In this document: positions 18,087-27,250 of the stretch, in pieces
How the letters are laid out: each line of letters begins with the position of its first letter
Numbering within the stretch: position 1 is the stretch's first letter
DNA from: Actinophytocola sp963727495
GTDB taxonomy: Bacteria > Actinomycetota > Actinomycetes > Mycobacteriales > Pseudonocardiaceae
Assembly (NCBI GenBank): GCA_963727495.1
Contig: CAVSGQ010000006.1
Span: 1,364,001-1,428,000, forward strand
Direction: 5' to 3'
DNA length: 64,000 nucleotides
Position numbers and translations under genes: made by a program
The notes under the pieces: generated by a model
Database searches by the model: none
What the model was told of the DNA's origin: nothing
Seen by the model: the letters and a program-made list of their open reading frames with translations, nothing else

Positions 18087-18114
18087 TTGCGTCCGGGGAT
18101 CGATGTCGGGTGGG

Positions 18115-18504
18115 TCAGCGTCGGTGGAGGTGCTGGGCCTCCCACTCGAGGCGCTGCAGGACCCATTCCTGGGCGAGCGCCATCGGTGAGGTCTGGTGGT
18201 GGGCGGCGAGCTCACGGAGCTGCTCGTTGGCCATCAGGGGGAGCCGCAGCTGGTAGACCTGCGCGCCACCGAACCGGCGTCCTGAACCGGTGGTCTCGGG
18301 GTCGCCTTCGGGAGAGAGTGCGGCGAGGTAGGACTCCAGCTCGTGGTCCGGCAGGTTCTCGTCCTGCTCCTGGGCCTCGGTGCGGTGGCGTCCCGGGTTG
18401 ACGACGGTCTCTTCCGCCGCGTTGCCGCTCGGTCGGCTACGTCCTGTGAATAGCACCAGCAGAGGATAACGAAGAGGTTGCGGCCCACCAAGCAAGGCGG
18501 GCAC
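18115..18504 (-). CDS. small RHH-like protein, unknown function
   Basis: Up to 129 residues. The conserved-looking part is the C-terminal 50 residues: YQLRLPLMANEQLRELAAHH then SPMALAQEWVLQRLEWEAQ, a strand-helix-helix pattern like a ribbon-helix-helix DNA-binding fold. The N-terminal part is polar and acidic. The start is uncertain: GTG at 18504 and GTG at 18456 both lack a good ribosome site. No toxin partner adjoins it, so a toxin-antitoxin role is not supported. Confidence 0.5.
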   Translation of the reverse strand: MPALLGGPQPLRYPLLVLFTGRSRPSGNAAEETVVNPGRHRTEAQEQDENLPDHELESYLAALSPEGDPETTGSGRRFGGAQVYQLRLPLMANEQLRELAAHHQTSPMALAQEWVLQRLEWEAQHLHRR

Positions 18505-18889
18505 TTTTCACTGGTAAGGGCACCGGCACGCTGAGTGACACCGGCAACGTCGCACCTCAGCTGGGTCCTTCGGCCCTGCCGGGCCCCGGCGGAGTGACGA
18601 ACGAGGCACCCTCGAGCGTGCCGGGACAGTGCCGCGGACATGGAGAGGCCCCCGCGCCAGGGGGAGGAACGCGGGGGCCGGAGGGGATCTCCACAGGCGC
18701 TGACCGGGGGTGTGTCAGCGACTCGATTGTTGCACGCGCACGCGCTCGGTGCGAGTGGGTAGCACTGAAAAATTGAGAGAACTATTCACCTGTTCCCCGC
18801 CGCGTGCGGGGACTCTTCCACCTCGCGCCCGCGGGACCGGCGAGCCCCTCCCTGGCGCCGCTTCGGGGGGCGGAACGGTCGTGCGGCGC
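18505..18889. other. intergenic region with hairpin
   Basis: 385 bp without a convincing gene. It contains a 10-bp stem at 18647-18656/18670-18679 (GGCCCCCGCG/CGCGGGGGCC) that could terminate the minus-strand metal-binding gene. The stretch 18700-18790 is relatively AT-rich, with possible promoter character. Confidence 0.5.
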
Positions 18890-19108
18890 TCAGCCGGCCA
18901 CGTGGTGGCCGGCCTGGGCCAACGCCGCCTCGACGGTGGGCAGGCTCAGCTCGTCGGCGCTGGTCACGGTCACCGCCCCGGTGTCCAGGTTCACCGCCAC
19001 GTCGGTGACGTGGTCCAGTTCGGACAGCTCCTCGGTGACCGACGCGGCGCAGTGCTCGCAGGTCATCCCGTCGACGGTGTAGACGTTGTAGATCGTGTGC
19101 ATGGGCAC
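18890..19108 (-). CDS. heavy-metal-associated (CopZ-like) copper chaperone
   Basis: 72 residues forming one HMA domain with the metal motif MTCEHC and the usual beta-alpha-beta-beta-alpha-beta pattern (YTVDGMTCEHCAASVTEEL ... AVNLDTGAVTVTS). It binds Cu(I) or a similar soft metal and hands it to a partner. The GTG at 19108 is preferred because GGAGGAGG lies 10 bases upstream; ATG 19102 is the alternative. No copper ATPase or CsoR regulator is adjacent, so it is an orphan chaperone. Confidence 0.9.
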   Translation of the reverse strand: MPMHTIYNVYTVDGMTCEHCAASVTEELSELDHVTDVAVNLDTGAVTVTSADELSLPTVEAALAQAGHHVAG

Positions 19109-19505
19109 GGCTGGTTTCCTCCTCCTTCGCGGGACTCCCGGGTCCCATCCGAGTCTTCGGAGGTCCGCGCGGCCCGCTTGAGGTGAAGGTGGTCCCCCAA
19201 CCGGGTCGGCTTGTCCCGGTGGCCAATCCCCGCAGGTCATCACGCGGGCCCGGGTGGGCGGTCGCGGGCAGTAGCCGGGGCGGAGCGCCGTCTCCGTGGG
19301 CCCGCGGCGGGGCGCGGTGATGGTTATACGTCCGTTCGAGTGATTCCTCGACCGTCACACGGATGGTCTCGGTCGTCGGAGGGAGGCTCTGATCACCGCT
19401 GACTACTATCCGTGGGCTAGGGATTCACTCCTCGGGGGGCTGTGGACAGTGCCTTCCGTCTCATAGCCTCTCCGCCAATACCTGGATGGTCGGGGAGGCG
19501 GAGAC
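19109..19505. other. intergenic region, no gene seen
   Basis: 397 bp between divergent genes. No ORF has convincing coding features. It must hold the promoters of the copper chaperone (minus) and the 80-residue gene (plus); candidate AT-richer patches are GGTTATACG near 19322 and GACTACTATCC near 19402. Confidence 0.4.
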
Positions 19506-19748
19506 ATGAGCGGACCGGTCGAAGTTCGTGACTTCCTGCTACAGCAGGAGACCCGTGACCCCTCGCTGGGAATCGGGGGCGTGCCCGCCCCACGGTCCGG
19601 AGAGACCTCGCGGGTGACCGAGGACCAGGTGCACCGCGCGCAGCTGGCGGTCGCCCGGAGCGCGCAGAGCGTCGAGGACTGCAAGGAGCTGCTCGAGATG
19701 CTCGGCCTCGTGCCGGGCGACGACGGGGTTCCACCCGTCAGGCGGTAG
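19506..19748 (+). CDS. 80-residue protein, unknown function
   Basis: Starts at ATG 19506 with GGGGAGGCGG upstream. The N-terminal half is polar and likely disordered (VEVRDFLLQQETRDPSLG); the second half is helical (EDQVHRAQLAVARSAQSVED, CKELLEMLGLVPG). No signal peptide or known motif. It stands alone before the tRNA genes. Coding is supported by the ribosome site and plausible composition only. Confidence 0.55.
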   Translation: MSGPVEVRDFLLQQETRDPSLGIGGVPAPRSGETSRVTEDQVHRAQLAVARSAQSVEDCKELLEMLGLVPGDDGVPPVRR

Positions 19749-19860
19749 CGAGACGCGACGGAGTCCGGCGTTCGCCGGGGCGGTACGGCAGGCGGAACCC
19801 GCTTTGGAGCAGAGGCGGGTCGTGCCCTATGCTTTCCGTGCTCCCAAGCGGGCAACCCGG

Positions 19861-19933
19861 GCTCCCATCGTCTAGCGGCCTAGGACTCCGCCCTTTCAAG
19901 GCGGCAGCGCGGGTTCGAATCCCGTTGGGAGCA
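19861..19933 (+). tRNA. tRNA-Glu (anticodon TTC)
   Basis: 73 nt cloverleaf: acceptor GCTCCCA/TGGGAGC, anticodon stem CCGCC/GGCGG with loop CTTTCAA (anticodon TTC), T arm GCGGGTTCGAATCCCGT and discriminator A. No encoded CCA. Confidence 0.97.
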
Positions 19934-19946
19934 CGTAGTACAGCAA

Positions 19947-20020
19947 GGCCCAGTGGCGCAGTTGGTTAGCGCGTCGCCCTGTCACGGCGAAGGTCGCGGG
20001 TTCGAGTCCCGTCTGGGTCG
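19947..20020 (+). tRNA. tRNA-Asp (anticodon GTC)
   Basis: 74 nt cloverleaf: acceptor GGCCCAG/CTGGGTC (one G-T pair), anticodon stem TCGCC/GGCGA with loop CTGTCAC (anticodon GTC), T arm with GGGTTCGAGTCCC and discriminator G. It lies 13 bases after tRNA-Glu, probably on the same transcript. Confidence 0.97.
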
Positions 20021-20220
20021 CGGAGTTCCTGGGTGGCCTGTGTCGGCGGAGAGTGCCGACCGGGGTCACTCCGCCGTAGCGCTGGGGGGCCGAGCCCCCC
20101 ACGCCCCCGACGGTGCGAGCTCCTCCGGACCCGGCGTGGTCGTCGAGTCCGGACCAGCACAGGTTGCGAAGATCCTGGAATCTCGTCCCCCGCCCCGGGT
20201 CGTGGTTCGTCGATCTTCCT

Positions 20221-20294
20221 GGCCAGGTAGCTCAGTTGGTATGAGCGACCGCCTGAAAAGCGGTAGGTCGGCGGTTCGATCCCGCCCCTGGCCA
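20221..20294 (+). tRNA. tRNA-Phe (anticodon GAA)
   Basis: 74 nt cloverleaf: acceptor GGCCAGG/CCTGGCC, anticodon stem ACCGC/GCGGT with loop CTGAAAA (anticodon GAA), T arm GGCGGTTCGATCCCGCC and discriminator A. A GC-rich hairpin (GCCCCGG ... CCGGGGC, 20299-20331) follows and may terminate it. Confidence 0.97.
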
Positions 20295-20785
20295 CAGGTG
20301 CCCCGGCGGACACGGCGTCCGGCCGGGGCCTTGTCGTGTGTGAGGCCGTGTTCCCCTTGTGAGCCTTGACCTTTCCGTTATGAGCAGGATGCTCAGTTGG
20401 TATCGGCCGGCGCCGCGCCGGCCCGCGACCCCCGCTCTACCTGGGCATTGACCGCTGCGGGCGAGATCATCGCCACGAATGAAAGCGCTCACGTTCGGCG
20501 CGCCACGGAGGGGTGACAGGGATCGCGTTGGGTGATCGACAACCCGAATCCGGCCCCCGACCACCCGATTAGCCCTGGTAGTGGGCCTGGCGGGTCCCCT
20601 TTGTGGGGGATACGAGTCTCACTGTGCGTGTAACAGTCGCCGGGGCCTGAACGAATCAGAGAACGCGACGACGGGTTGGCAGGGGCAAACCGATTCGTTG
20701 GGTCGCACGCGAATCGGACCACATCGGGCTACCGGGTATGCCCTCAACCCGCCATGCGCGAACGCGTGCGGCCGGGGGGACCACA
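20295..20785 (+). promoter_or_regulatory. upstream region of the polysaccharide locus
   Basis: 491 bp without a gene. After the tRNA-Phe hairpin it carries a perfect inverted repeat, AACGAATC (20650-20657) and GATTCGTT (20692-20699), about 90 bp before the priming transferase. A third related GAATCGG follows at 20711-20717. It probably contains the promoter of the plus-strand polysaccharide operon. Confidence 0.45.
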
Positions 20786-22288
20786 ATGAGTGACCAGCAA
20801 GTACGCGCCCCGCGTCGCAGACCGACGCTCTTGCGGGGCCTGTCCACCAACCGCCACTCTCTTCCCGCAGGTGAACCCGCACAACCACCGGTTTCCAGCT
20901 GGGAGCCGGCCTACCGCAGGTATGTGATCCTCTCCGACATCGTCGTCACGCTGTGTGTGGCGCTCGTCGTCGGCGGACTGATCAGCGTCAGCGGCGCCGC
21001 GCTGTTCAAGGACCTCGTCATCGGCGGCCTCACCGTGATCGTGGTGATCGTGTCGCTCGCCATGAACCGGGCCTGGCACCTCATCGTGCTCGGGCAGGGC
21101 GCCGAGGAGTACGTCCGGCTCGGCCGGGGCATGTTCGCCGCGGCCGTGGCGCTCGGGCTCGCCGGGCTCGCCACCGGCGTCGTGTCGACACGACCATGGG
21201 TGTTCATCGTCATCCCGTCCATCGCCCTGGTCGCGCTGCTCTTCCGCTACCTGTTACGCCAGGTCCTGCACCGCCACCGCTACAACGGCGAGTGCCTGCT
21301 GCCGGTCATGGCCGCCGGCAGCGTCGACACCGTCAAGGACCTCATCGAACGCACCAACGCCGCCTCGCACATCGGCTGGCGGGTCGCCGCCGTCTGCACC
21401 GCCGACGGCACCGGCACCAGCCTCGACGACGTCGACGGCGTCAGTGTGGTCGGCAGGCTGGACGAGGTGGCTGAGCACGTCCGCCGCGGTGGTTACCGGA
21501 TCGTTGCGGTCACCGCCGACTCCTACTGGACGCCCCGGCGCCTCCAGCAGCTCGCCTGGAAGCTCGAGGGCAGCGGCGCCGAGATGGTCGTCGCGCCCAC
21601 GCTCATGGAGGTCGCCGGGCCGCGGCTGCACGTCAGCGGCGTGCTCGGCATGCCGCTGCTGCGGGTCAGCGCGCCGGCGTTCACCGGCATGCGCCGCATC
21701 GTCAAGGGCGTGGTCGACCGGGTCGGCGCGTTCGTGCTCGTCGCCATGTGCCTGCCGATCATGATGCTCGCCGCGCTGGCCGTCGTGCTCGACAGCCGCG
21801 GGTCGGCGTTCTACACCCAGCGCCGGGTGGGCAAGTCCGGCCGGGAGTTCACCATCGTCAAGTTCCGCACGATGGTCCGCGACGCCGACCGTCGCAAGGC
21901 CGAGCTCGCCGCCGCCAACGACGGTGCCGGCGTGCTGTTCAAGATGCGCAAGGACCCGCGGGTCACCCGGGTCGGCGCGATCCTGCGGCGCTACTCGATC
22001 GACGAGCTGCCGCAGCTGTTCAACGTGCTCACCGGATCGATGTCGCTCGTGGGGCCCCGGCCGCCGCTGCCCGAGGAGTCCGCCCGCTACGAGCCCGACA
22101 TGCGGCGCCGGCTGCTCGTCAAGCCCGGCCTGACCGGATTGTGGCAGGTCAGCGGCCGTAGCGACCTGTCGTGGGAGGAGGCGGTCCGGTTGGACCTGCG
22201 CTACGTGGAGGACTGGTCACTCGCGATGGACGCGATGATCTTGTGGAAGACGTTCCGAGCGGTGCTCGGCGGTCAGGGGGCCTACTGA
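20786..22288 (+). CDS. polyprenyl-phosphate hexose-1-phosphate transferase (priming enzyme)
   Basis: 500 residues from the ATG at 20786 (ribosome site GGGGGGA). It has four N-terminal transmembrane helices, a CoA-binding-like middle domain (CLLPVMAAGSVDTVKDLIER), a fifth helix (VLVAMCLPIMMLAALAVV) and the C-terminal catalytic bacterial sugar transferase domain. Signatures: YTQRRVGKSGREFTIVKFRT, SIDELPQLFNVLTGSMSLVG, GPRPPLP and KPGLTGLWQVSGRSDLSWEE. The WbaP/WcaJ type loads the first sugar-phosphate on undecaprenyl phosphate. First gene of the polysaccharide operon; its TGA overlaps the next ATG. Confidence 0.93.
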   Translation: MSDQQVRAPRRRPTLLRGLSTNRHSLPAGEPAQPPVSSWEPAYRRYVILSDIVVTLCVALVVGGLISVSGAALFKDLVIGGLTVIVVIVSLAMNRAWHLIVLGQGAEEYVRLGRGMFAAAVALGLAGLATGVVSTRPWVFIVIPSIALVALLFRYLLRQVLHRHRYNGECLLPVMAAGSVDTVKDLIERTNAASHIGWRVAAVCTADGTGTSLDDVDGVSVVGRLDEVAEHVRRGGYRIVAVTADSYWTPRRLQQLAWKLEGSGAEMVVAPTLMEVAGPRLHVSGVLGMPLLRVSAPAFTGMRRIVKGVVDRVGAFVLVAMCLPIMMLAALAVVLDSRGSAFYTQRRVGKSGREFTIVKFRTMVRDADRRKAELAAANDGAGVLFKMRKDPRVTRVGAILRRYSIDELPQLFNVLTGSMSLVGPRPPLPEESARYEPDMRRRLLVKPGLTGLWQVSGRSDLSWEEAVRLDLRYVEDWSLAMDAMILWKTFRAVLGGQGAY

Positions 22289-23521
22289 TGACGTGCCGGT
22301 TGTGCGGCTCGACGGATCTGGCGAGTGTCGTCGACCTGGGGGCGACGCCACCCTGCGAGCTGTTCCTCACCGCGGAGCAGCTCGACGAGCCGGAGATGAC
22401 CTATCCCCTGCACCTGCGGGTGTGCACCAGCTGCTGGCTCGCCCAGCTGCCGCCCCTGATCACACCCGAGGACACGTTCACCGAGTACGCGTACTTCTCG
22501 TCCTACTCCGACCTCGTGGGTGGCGCACGCGCGGAAGTTCGTCATCGACGCGGTCGCCCGCTTCGGGCTCGGCGCCGACTCGTTCGTCGTCGAGGTCGCC
22601 AGCAACGACGGCTACCTGCTCCAGCACGTGGCCGCCGGCGGCATCCGCTGCCTGGGCATCGAGCCGTCGGTCAACGTCGGCGCCGCCGCGCGGGACAAGG
22701 GCGTCGACACGGTCACCGCGTTCCTGTCCCCGGAGACCGGCGCCTCGGTGCGTGCCGAGCACGGACCGGCCGACCTCGTGGTCGCGAACAACGTCTACGC
22801 GCACATCCCCGACGTGGTGGGCTTCACCCAGGGCCTGCGCGCGCTGGTGGCCGACGACGGCTGGGTGTCCATCGAGGTGCAGCACCTGCTGACGCTGTTC
22901 GAGCGCAACCAGTACGACACGATCTACCACGAGCACTTCCAGTACTACACGGTCGCCTCGGCCCAGCGCGCGCTCGCCAGCGGCGGGCTGGCCCTGGTGG
23001 ACGTCGAGCTGCTGGACACGCACGGCGGCTCCATCCGGCTGTTCGCCCGGCCGACCGAGGTCGCCGGCGAGCCGAGCCGGCGGGTGGCCGACGTGCTGGC
23101 CCGCGAGAAGGCGGCCGGCCTGCACGAGCTCGCCGGCTACGCCGAGTTCGCCCGGCGGGTGGCCACCGTGCGCCGCGAGCTGCTCGGCTTCCTGACCACC
23201 GCCGCCGCCCGCGGGAAGACCGTCGTGGGCTACGGCGCCCCCGGCAAGGGCAACACCCTGCTCAACCACTGCGGCATCCGGCCCGACCTGCTGGCGTACA
23301 CGGTGGACCGCAACCCCTACAAGCACGGCCGGTTCACCCCGGGCACCCGGATCCCGATCCTTCCCCCGGAGCGGATCGCCGAGGACCGGCCCGACTACGT
23401 GCTGGTGCTCCCGTGGAACCTGCGCGCGGAGCTCACCGAGCAACTGTCCTATGTGGGCGAGTGGGGCGGCAGGTTGGTGTTCCCCATCCCCAGCCTGGAG
23501 ATCGTCGAGGTGAAGCCATGA
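22288..23521 (+). CDS. sugar C-methyltransferase (zinc-binding, SAM-dependent), frameshifted near 22512
   Basis: About 410 residues after repair. N-terminal zinc domain (CRLCGS, CTSCW; Methyltransf_13), a central SAM-binding domain (VVEVASNDGYLLQHV, ADLVVANNVYAHIPD) and the C-terminal Methyltransf_14 domain (GYGAPGKGNTLLNHCG). These enzymes methylate a carbon of a nucleotide-linked 4-keto sugar. The family motif SSYSDSWVAHARKF is split: an extra C at 22512-22513 (GACCTCG for GACTCG) shifts the frame. Its end overlaps the cytidylyltransferase ATG. Confidence 0.88.
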
Positions 23522-24315
23522 AGGTCGCTCTGTTCTGCGGCGGGTACGGGATGCGCATGCGTAGCGGGACCGCCGACGACGTGCCCAAGCCGATGGCCAT
23601 GGTCGGCCCCCGGCCGCTGATCTGGCACGTCATGCGCTACTACGCCCACTTCGGGCACACCGACTTCGTGCTGTGCCTGGGCTACGGGGCGCACCACATC
23701 AAGGAGTTCTTCCTCAACTACAAGGAGACGACGTCCAACGACTTCGTGCTCCGCAACGGCCGGGCCGAGCTGCTCTCGACCGACATCTCCGACTGGTCGA
23801 TCACGTTCGTGCAGACCGGCATCGAGTCGGCCATCGGCGAGCGGCTGCGCCGGGTGCGCGAGCACTTCGACGGCGAGGAGATGTTCCTCGCCAACTACGC
23901 CGACGTGCTCACCGACGCGCCGCTGGACATCATGATCGACAGGTTCCGCGAGTCCGACGCGGGCGCCTCGATGATGGTGGTGCCGCCGCAGTCGTCGTTC
24001 CACTGCGTGGAGATGGGCGAGGACAACAAGGTCGGCTCGATCACCGCGGTCAGCGAGATGCCGATGTGGGAGAACGGCGGCTACTTCGTGCTCCGCCAGG
24101 AGGTCTTCGACCACATCCCGCAGGGCGGCGACCTGGTCGCCGACGGGTGCGTGGAGCTCGCCAAGCGCGGCCGGCTGCTCGCCTACCCCTACCGCGGGTT
24201 CTGGAAGCCGACCGACACGGTCAAGGAGAAGGCCGCGCTCGACGCCGGCTACGCGCGGGGCGAGCGGCCGTGGGCGCTGTGGGACGAGGACCGCCTGCCC
24301 GTGAGGACCGCATGA
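23518..24315 (+). CDS. rfbF: glucose-1-phosphate cytidylyltransferase
   Basis: 265 residues. Nucleotidyltransferase start LFCGGYGMRMR with the downstream KPMAMVGPRPLIWHVM, then FLANYADVLTD (metal-binding Asp) and ENGGYFVLRQEVFDHI. These mark the RfbF family, which makes CDP-glucose from CTP and glucose-1-phosphate, the entry to CDP-deoxy and branched sugars. The usual next enzyme, CDP-glucose 4,6-dehydratase, is not in the window. Coupled by ATGA overlaps to both neighbours. Confidence 0.9.
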   Translation: MKVALFCGGYGMRMRSGTADDVPKPMAMVGPRPLIWHVMRYYAHFGHTDFVLCLGYGAHHIKEFFLNYKETTSNDFVLRNGRAELLSTDISDWSITFVQTGIESAIGERLRRVREHFDGEEMFLANYADVLTDAPLDIMIDRFRESDAGASMMVVPPQSSFHCVEMGEDNKVGSITAVSEMPMWENGGYFVLRQEVFDHIPQGGDLVADGCVELAKRGRLLAYPYRGFWKPTDTVKEKAALDAGYARGERPWALWDEDRLPVRTA

Positions 24316-24959
24316 TCCGGTTGGGGGCCGGGCGGATCGATCGCGTGGTCGCGCTCGGGGCGCACTGCGACGACATCGCGATCGGCGCGGGCGGCACGCT
24401 GCTCGCGACCTGCACCGCCCGGCCGGGGGTCCGGGTCGACGCGCTGGTGCTCTCCGGCGGCGGCACCGAGCGGGAGGACGAGGAGCGCGCCGCGCTCGCC
24501 GCGTTCTGCCCGGGCGCCGACCTCGACGTCACCGTGCTGAAGATGCCCGACGGGCGGCTGCCCGCCCACTGGGACGAGGCGAAGGACGCGCTCGAGGAGC
24601 TGCGCCGGCGCACCGATCCCGACCTGGTGTTCGCGCCGCGTACCGACGACGCGCACCAGGACCACCGCGGCCTGGCGATGCTCGTGCCGACCGCGTTCCG
24701 CGACCACCTCGCGCTCGGCTACGAGATCGTCAAGTGGGACGGCGACCTCGGCCGGCCGAACAGCTACCAGCCGATGCCGGCGGAGCTGGCGGAGAGAAAG
24801 GTCGCACTGCTGCAACGGCACTACGCCTCGCAGCGACACCGTCCGTGGTACGACCGGGAGGTCTTCCTCGGTCTGGCACGGATCCGCGGGATCGAGTGCC
24901 AGGCCCAGTACGCCGAGGCCTTCCACGTCACCAAGCAGATTCTCGACCTGGAGGGCTGA
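24312..24959 (+). CDS. PIG-L family N-deacetylase
   Basis: 215 residues. Metal-site motifs AHCDDIAIGAGGTLL (HxDD form of the usual AHPDDE) and DAHQDHR are present. PIG-L/LmbE enzymes remove acetyl groups from N-acetylated sugars. Within this cluster it likely deacetylates an amino-sugar intermediate. Overlaps rfbF (ATGA); the SDR follows after 3 bases. Confidence 0.88.
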   Translation: MIRLGAGRIDRVVALGAHCDDIAIGAGGTLLATCTARPGVRVDALVLSGGGTEREDEERAALAAFCPGADLDVTVLKMPDGRLPAHWDEAKDALEELRRRTDPDLVFAPRTDDAHQDHRGLAMLVPTAFRDHLALGYEIVKWDGDLGRPNSYQPMPAELAERKVALLQRHYASQRHRPWYDREVFLGLARIRGIECQAQYAEAFHVTKQILDLEG

Positions 24960-24962
24960 TCC

Positions 24963-25987
24963 ATGCGCGTCCTGCTGACGGGCCACAAGGGCTACCTGGG
25001 CACGGTGATGGCACCGGTGCTCGACGGCGGCCGGCCACGAGGTGACCGGTCTCGACTCGGGGCTGTTCGCCGACTGCGTGCTGGGTGCCGACCCGCTCGA
25101 CCCGCCCGGCCACCAGGTCGACCTGCGTGACGTCACCGCACGAGCACGTGTCCGGCGTGGACGCCGTGATCCACCTGGCGGCGCTGTCGAACGACCCGCT
25201 CGGCGCGCTCGCCCCCGAGCTGACCTACGACATCAACCACCGCGCGGCCGTCCGGCTCGCCCGGCTGGCCCGCGACGCCGGGGTCACCCGCTTCCTGTAC
25301 GCGTCGACGTGCTCGGTGTACGGCGCCTCCGGCGGTGACGGCCTGGTCGGCGAGGACGCGCCGCTGCGGCCGGTGACGCCCTACGCGGAGTCGAAGGTGC
25401 GCGTCGAGGACGACCTGCACGAGCTCGCCGACGCCGACTTCACCCCGGTCTACCTGCGCAACGCCACCGCGTTCGGCTACTCGCCGCGGCTGCGCGCGGA
25501 CATCGTGCTGAACAACCTGGTCGGCCACGCCTACCTGTCCGGCGAGGTGCTGGTGCTCTCCGACGGCACGCCGTGGCGGCCGCTGGTGCACGCCGGCGAC
25601 ATCGCCCAGGCCTTCCTCGCCGCGCTCACCGCGCCCCGCGAGGCCGTGCACGACAAGGCGTTCAACATCGGCACCGAGGCCAACAACGTGACCGTCGCCG
25701 AGATCGCCGCCGAGGTCGTCGAGGCGGTGCCCGGCTCGAAGCTGCGCATCACCGGCGAGGCCGGCGCCGACCCGCGCTCCTACCGGGTCGACTTCTCCCG
25801 CTTCCGCGAGGCGATCCCCGGGTTCGAGTGCGCGTGGTCGGTCAAGGCGGGCGCGCTCGAGCTGATCGACGCCTACCAGCGGCACGGGCTGACCACCGAC
25901 TCGTTCACCCACCGCTTCACCCGGCTCGCGTGGCTCAAGGACCGGTCCGAGGCGGGCACGATCGACGAGACCATGCGGCAGCTGTGA
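24963..25987 (+). CDS. NAD-dependent sugar epimerase/dehydratase (SDR), two frameshifts
   Basis: About 340 residues after removing two extra bases (25029-25030 and 25138-25140). Rossmann start TGHKGYLG, AVIHLAALSNDP, the Ser in YASTCSVYG and the catalytic pair in PYAESKV (YxxxK). Extended SDR acting on nucleotide sugars; exact reaction unknown. Without repair, the N-terminal NAD site and catalytic domain are in three frames. Its position between the deacetylase and the DUF4910 gene matches a block often seen in CDP- or dTDP-sugar clusters. Confidence 0.85.
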
Positions 25988-26005
25988 TGCGATCCAGGCG
26001 AGCGG

Positions 26006-27247
26006 ATGCACGCTCTGGTGCGGCGGTTGTACCCGCTGTGCCGGAGCATCACCGGCGACGGCGTGCGCGAGACGCTCGCCGTCGTCGGCGAGCACCTGCC
26101 GCTGACCGTGCACGAGGTGCCGACCGGCACCGAGGTGCTCGACTGGACGGTGCCGCAGGAGTGGAACATCCGCGACGCCTACATCGCCGACGCCACCGGC
26201 CGGCGGGTCGTCGACTTCCGCGAGTCGGCCCTGCACGTGGTCGGCTACAGCGTGCCGGTGCACGAGACGATGCCGCTCGCCGAGCTGCGCGAGCACCTGC
26301 ACACGCTGCCCGGCCAGCCCTCGCTGATCCCGTACCGGACCAGCTACTACGCGCCGGCGTGGGGCTTCTGCCTCGCGCAGGAAACGCTGGACGCCATGCC
26401 GGACGGCGACTACGAGGTGTGCATCGACTCCACCCTCGCCGACGGCCACCTCACCTACGCCGAGCACGTCGTGCCGGGCCAGGTGGCCGACGAGGTGATC
26501 ATCTCCTGCCACGTCTGCCACCCGTCGCTGGCCAACGACAACATGGCCGCCGTCGCGGTCGCCGTGGAGCTCGCCCGGTCGCTGGACAACCCGTACCACA
26601 CCTACCGGTTCATCTTCGCGCCCGGCACCATCGGCGCGATCACCTGGCTGGCCCGCAACGCCGCGCGGGTGGAGAAGGTCAAGCACGGGATCGTGCTCGC
26701 CTGCGCCGGGGACCGGGGGTCGCTGACCTACAAGCAGAGCCGCCGCGGCGACGCCGAGATCGACCGGGTGCTCGCGTACGTGCTGCGCGACCGCCCGCAC
26801 GAGATCCGGCCGTTCTCGCCCTACGGCTACGACGAGCGGCAGTACTGCTCGCCCGGCTTCGACCTCGGCGTCGGCTGCCTGACCCGGACCCCGTACGCGG
26901 AGTACCCGGAGTACCACACCTCCGGCGACGACCCGGACCTCGTGTCGCCGGACTCCCTGGCCGACACCCTCGCCGTGCTGCGGGAGGCGGTCCGCGTGCT
27001 GGACGCCGACCGGCGCTACGTGAACCTCTCCCCGTACGGCGAGCCCCAGCTCGGCCGGCGCGGGCTGTACGACTCGCTCGGCGGCCGCAGCGACGCCAAG
27101 CAGGCCCAGCTGGCGATGCTGTGGGTGCTCAGCCTCTCCGACGGGGAGCACAGCCTGCTGGACATCGCCGAGCGAGCGGGGTTGCCCTTCGACAGCGTCG
27201 CCACAGCGGCCGCGGCGCTGGCCGGCGCCGGCCTGGTCAAGGAGTAG
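26006..27247 (+). CDS. DUF4910 metallopeptidase-like protein
   Basis: 413 residues from the ATG at 26006. It begins with the family hallmark LYPLCRSITGDGVRETL and contains ISCHVCHPSLANDNM (zinc-ligand His/Asp), APGTIGAITWL and YPEYHTSGDDPD, followed by a short winged-helix-like C-terminus (SLLDIAERAGLPFDSVATA). DUF4910 proteins have an M28-like peptidase core and are common in polysaccharide clusters; their role there is not known. A start at 25987, overlapping the SDR stop, would need one more base removed and cannot be excluded. Confidence 0.85.
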   Translation: MHALVRRLYPLCRSITGDGVRETLAVVGEHLPLTVHEVPTGTEVLDWTVPQEWNIRDAYIADATGRRVVDFRESALHVVGYSVPVHETMPLAELREHLHTLPGQPSLIPYRTSYYAPAWGFCLAQETLDAMPDGDYEVCIDSTLADGHLTYAEHVVPGQVADEVIISCHVCHPSLANDNMAAVAVAVELARSLDNPYHTYRFIFAPGTIGAITWLARNAARVEKVKHGIVLACAGDRGSLTYKQSRRGDAEIDRVLAYVLRDRPHEIRPFSPYGYDERQYCSPGFDLGVGCLTRTPYAEYPEYHTSGDDPDLVSPDSLADTLAVLREAVRVLDADRRYVNLSPYGEPQLGRRGLYDSLGGRSDAKQAQLAMLWVLSLSDGEHSLLDIAERAGLPFDSVATAAAALAGAGLVKE

Positions 27248-27250
27248 GCC

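Noticed and set aside
19861..20294. Integration site of a mobile element at the tRNA genes
   Set aside because: No integrase and no repeat of a tRNA 3' end was found elsewhere in the window by eye.
24963..25987. SDR gene as a decayed pseudogene
   Set aside because: All catalytic motifs survive and only two single-base insertions break it, the same error type seen in neighbouring genes, so sequence error is more likely than decay.
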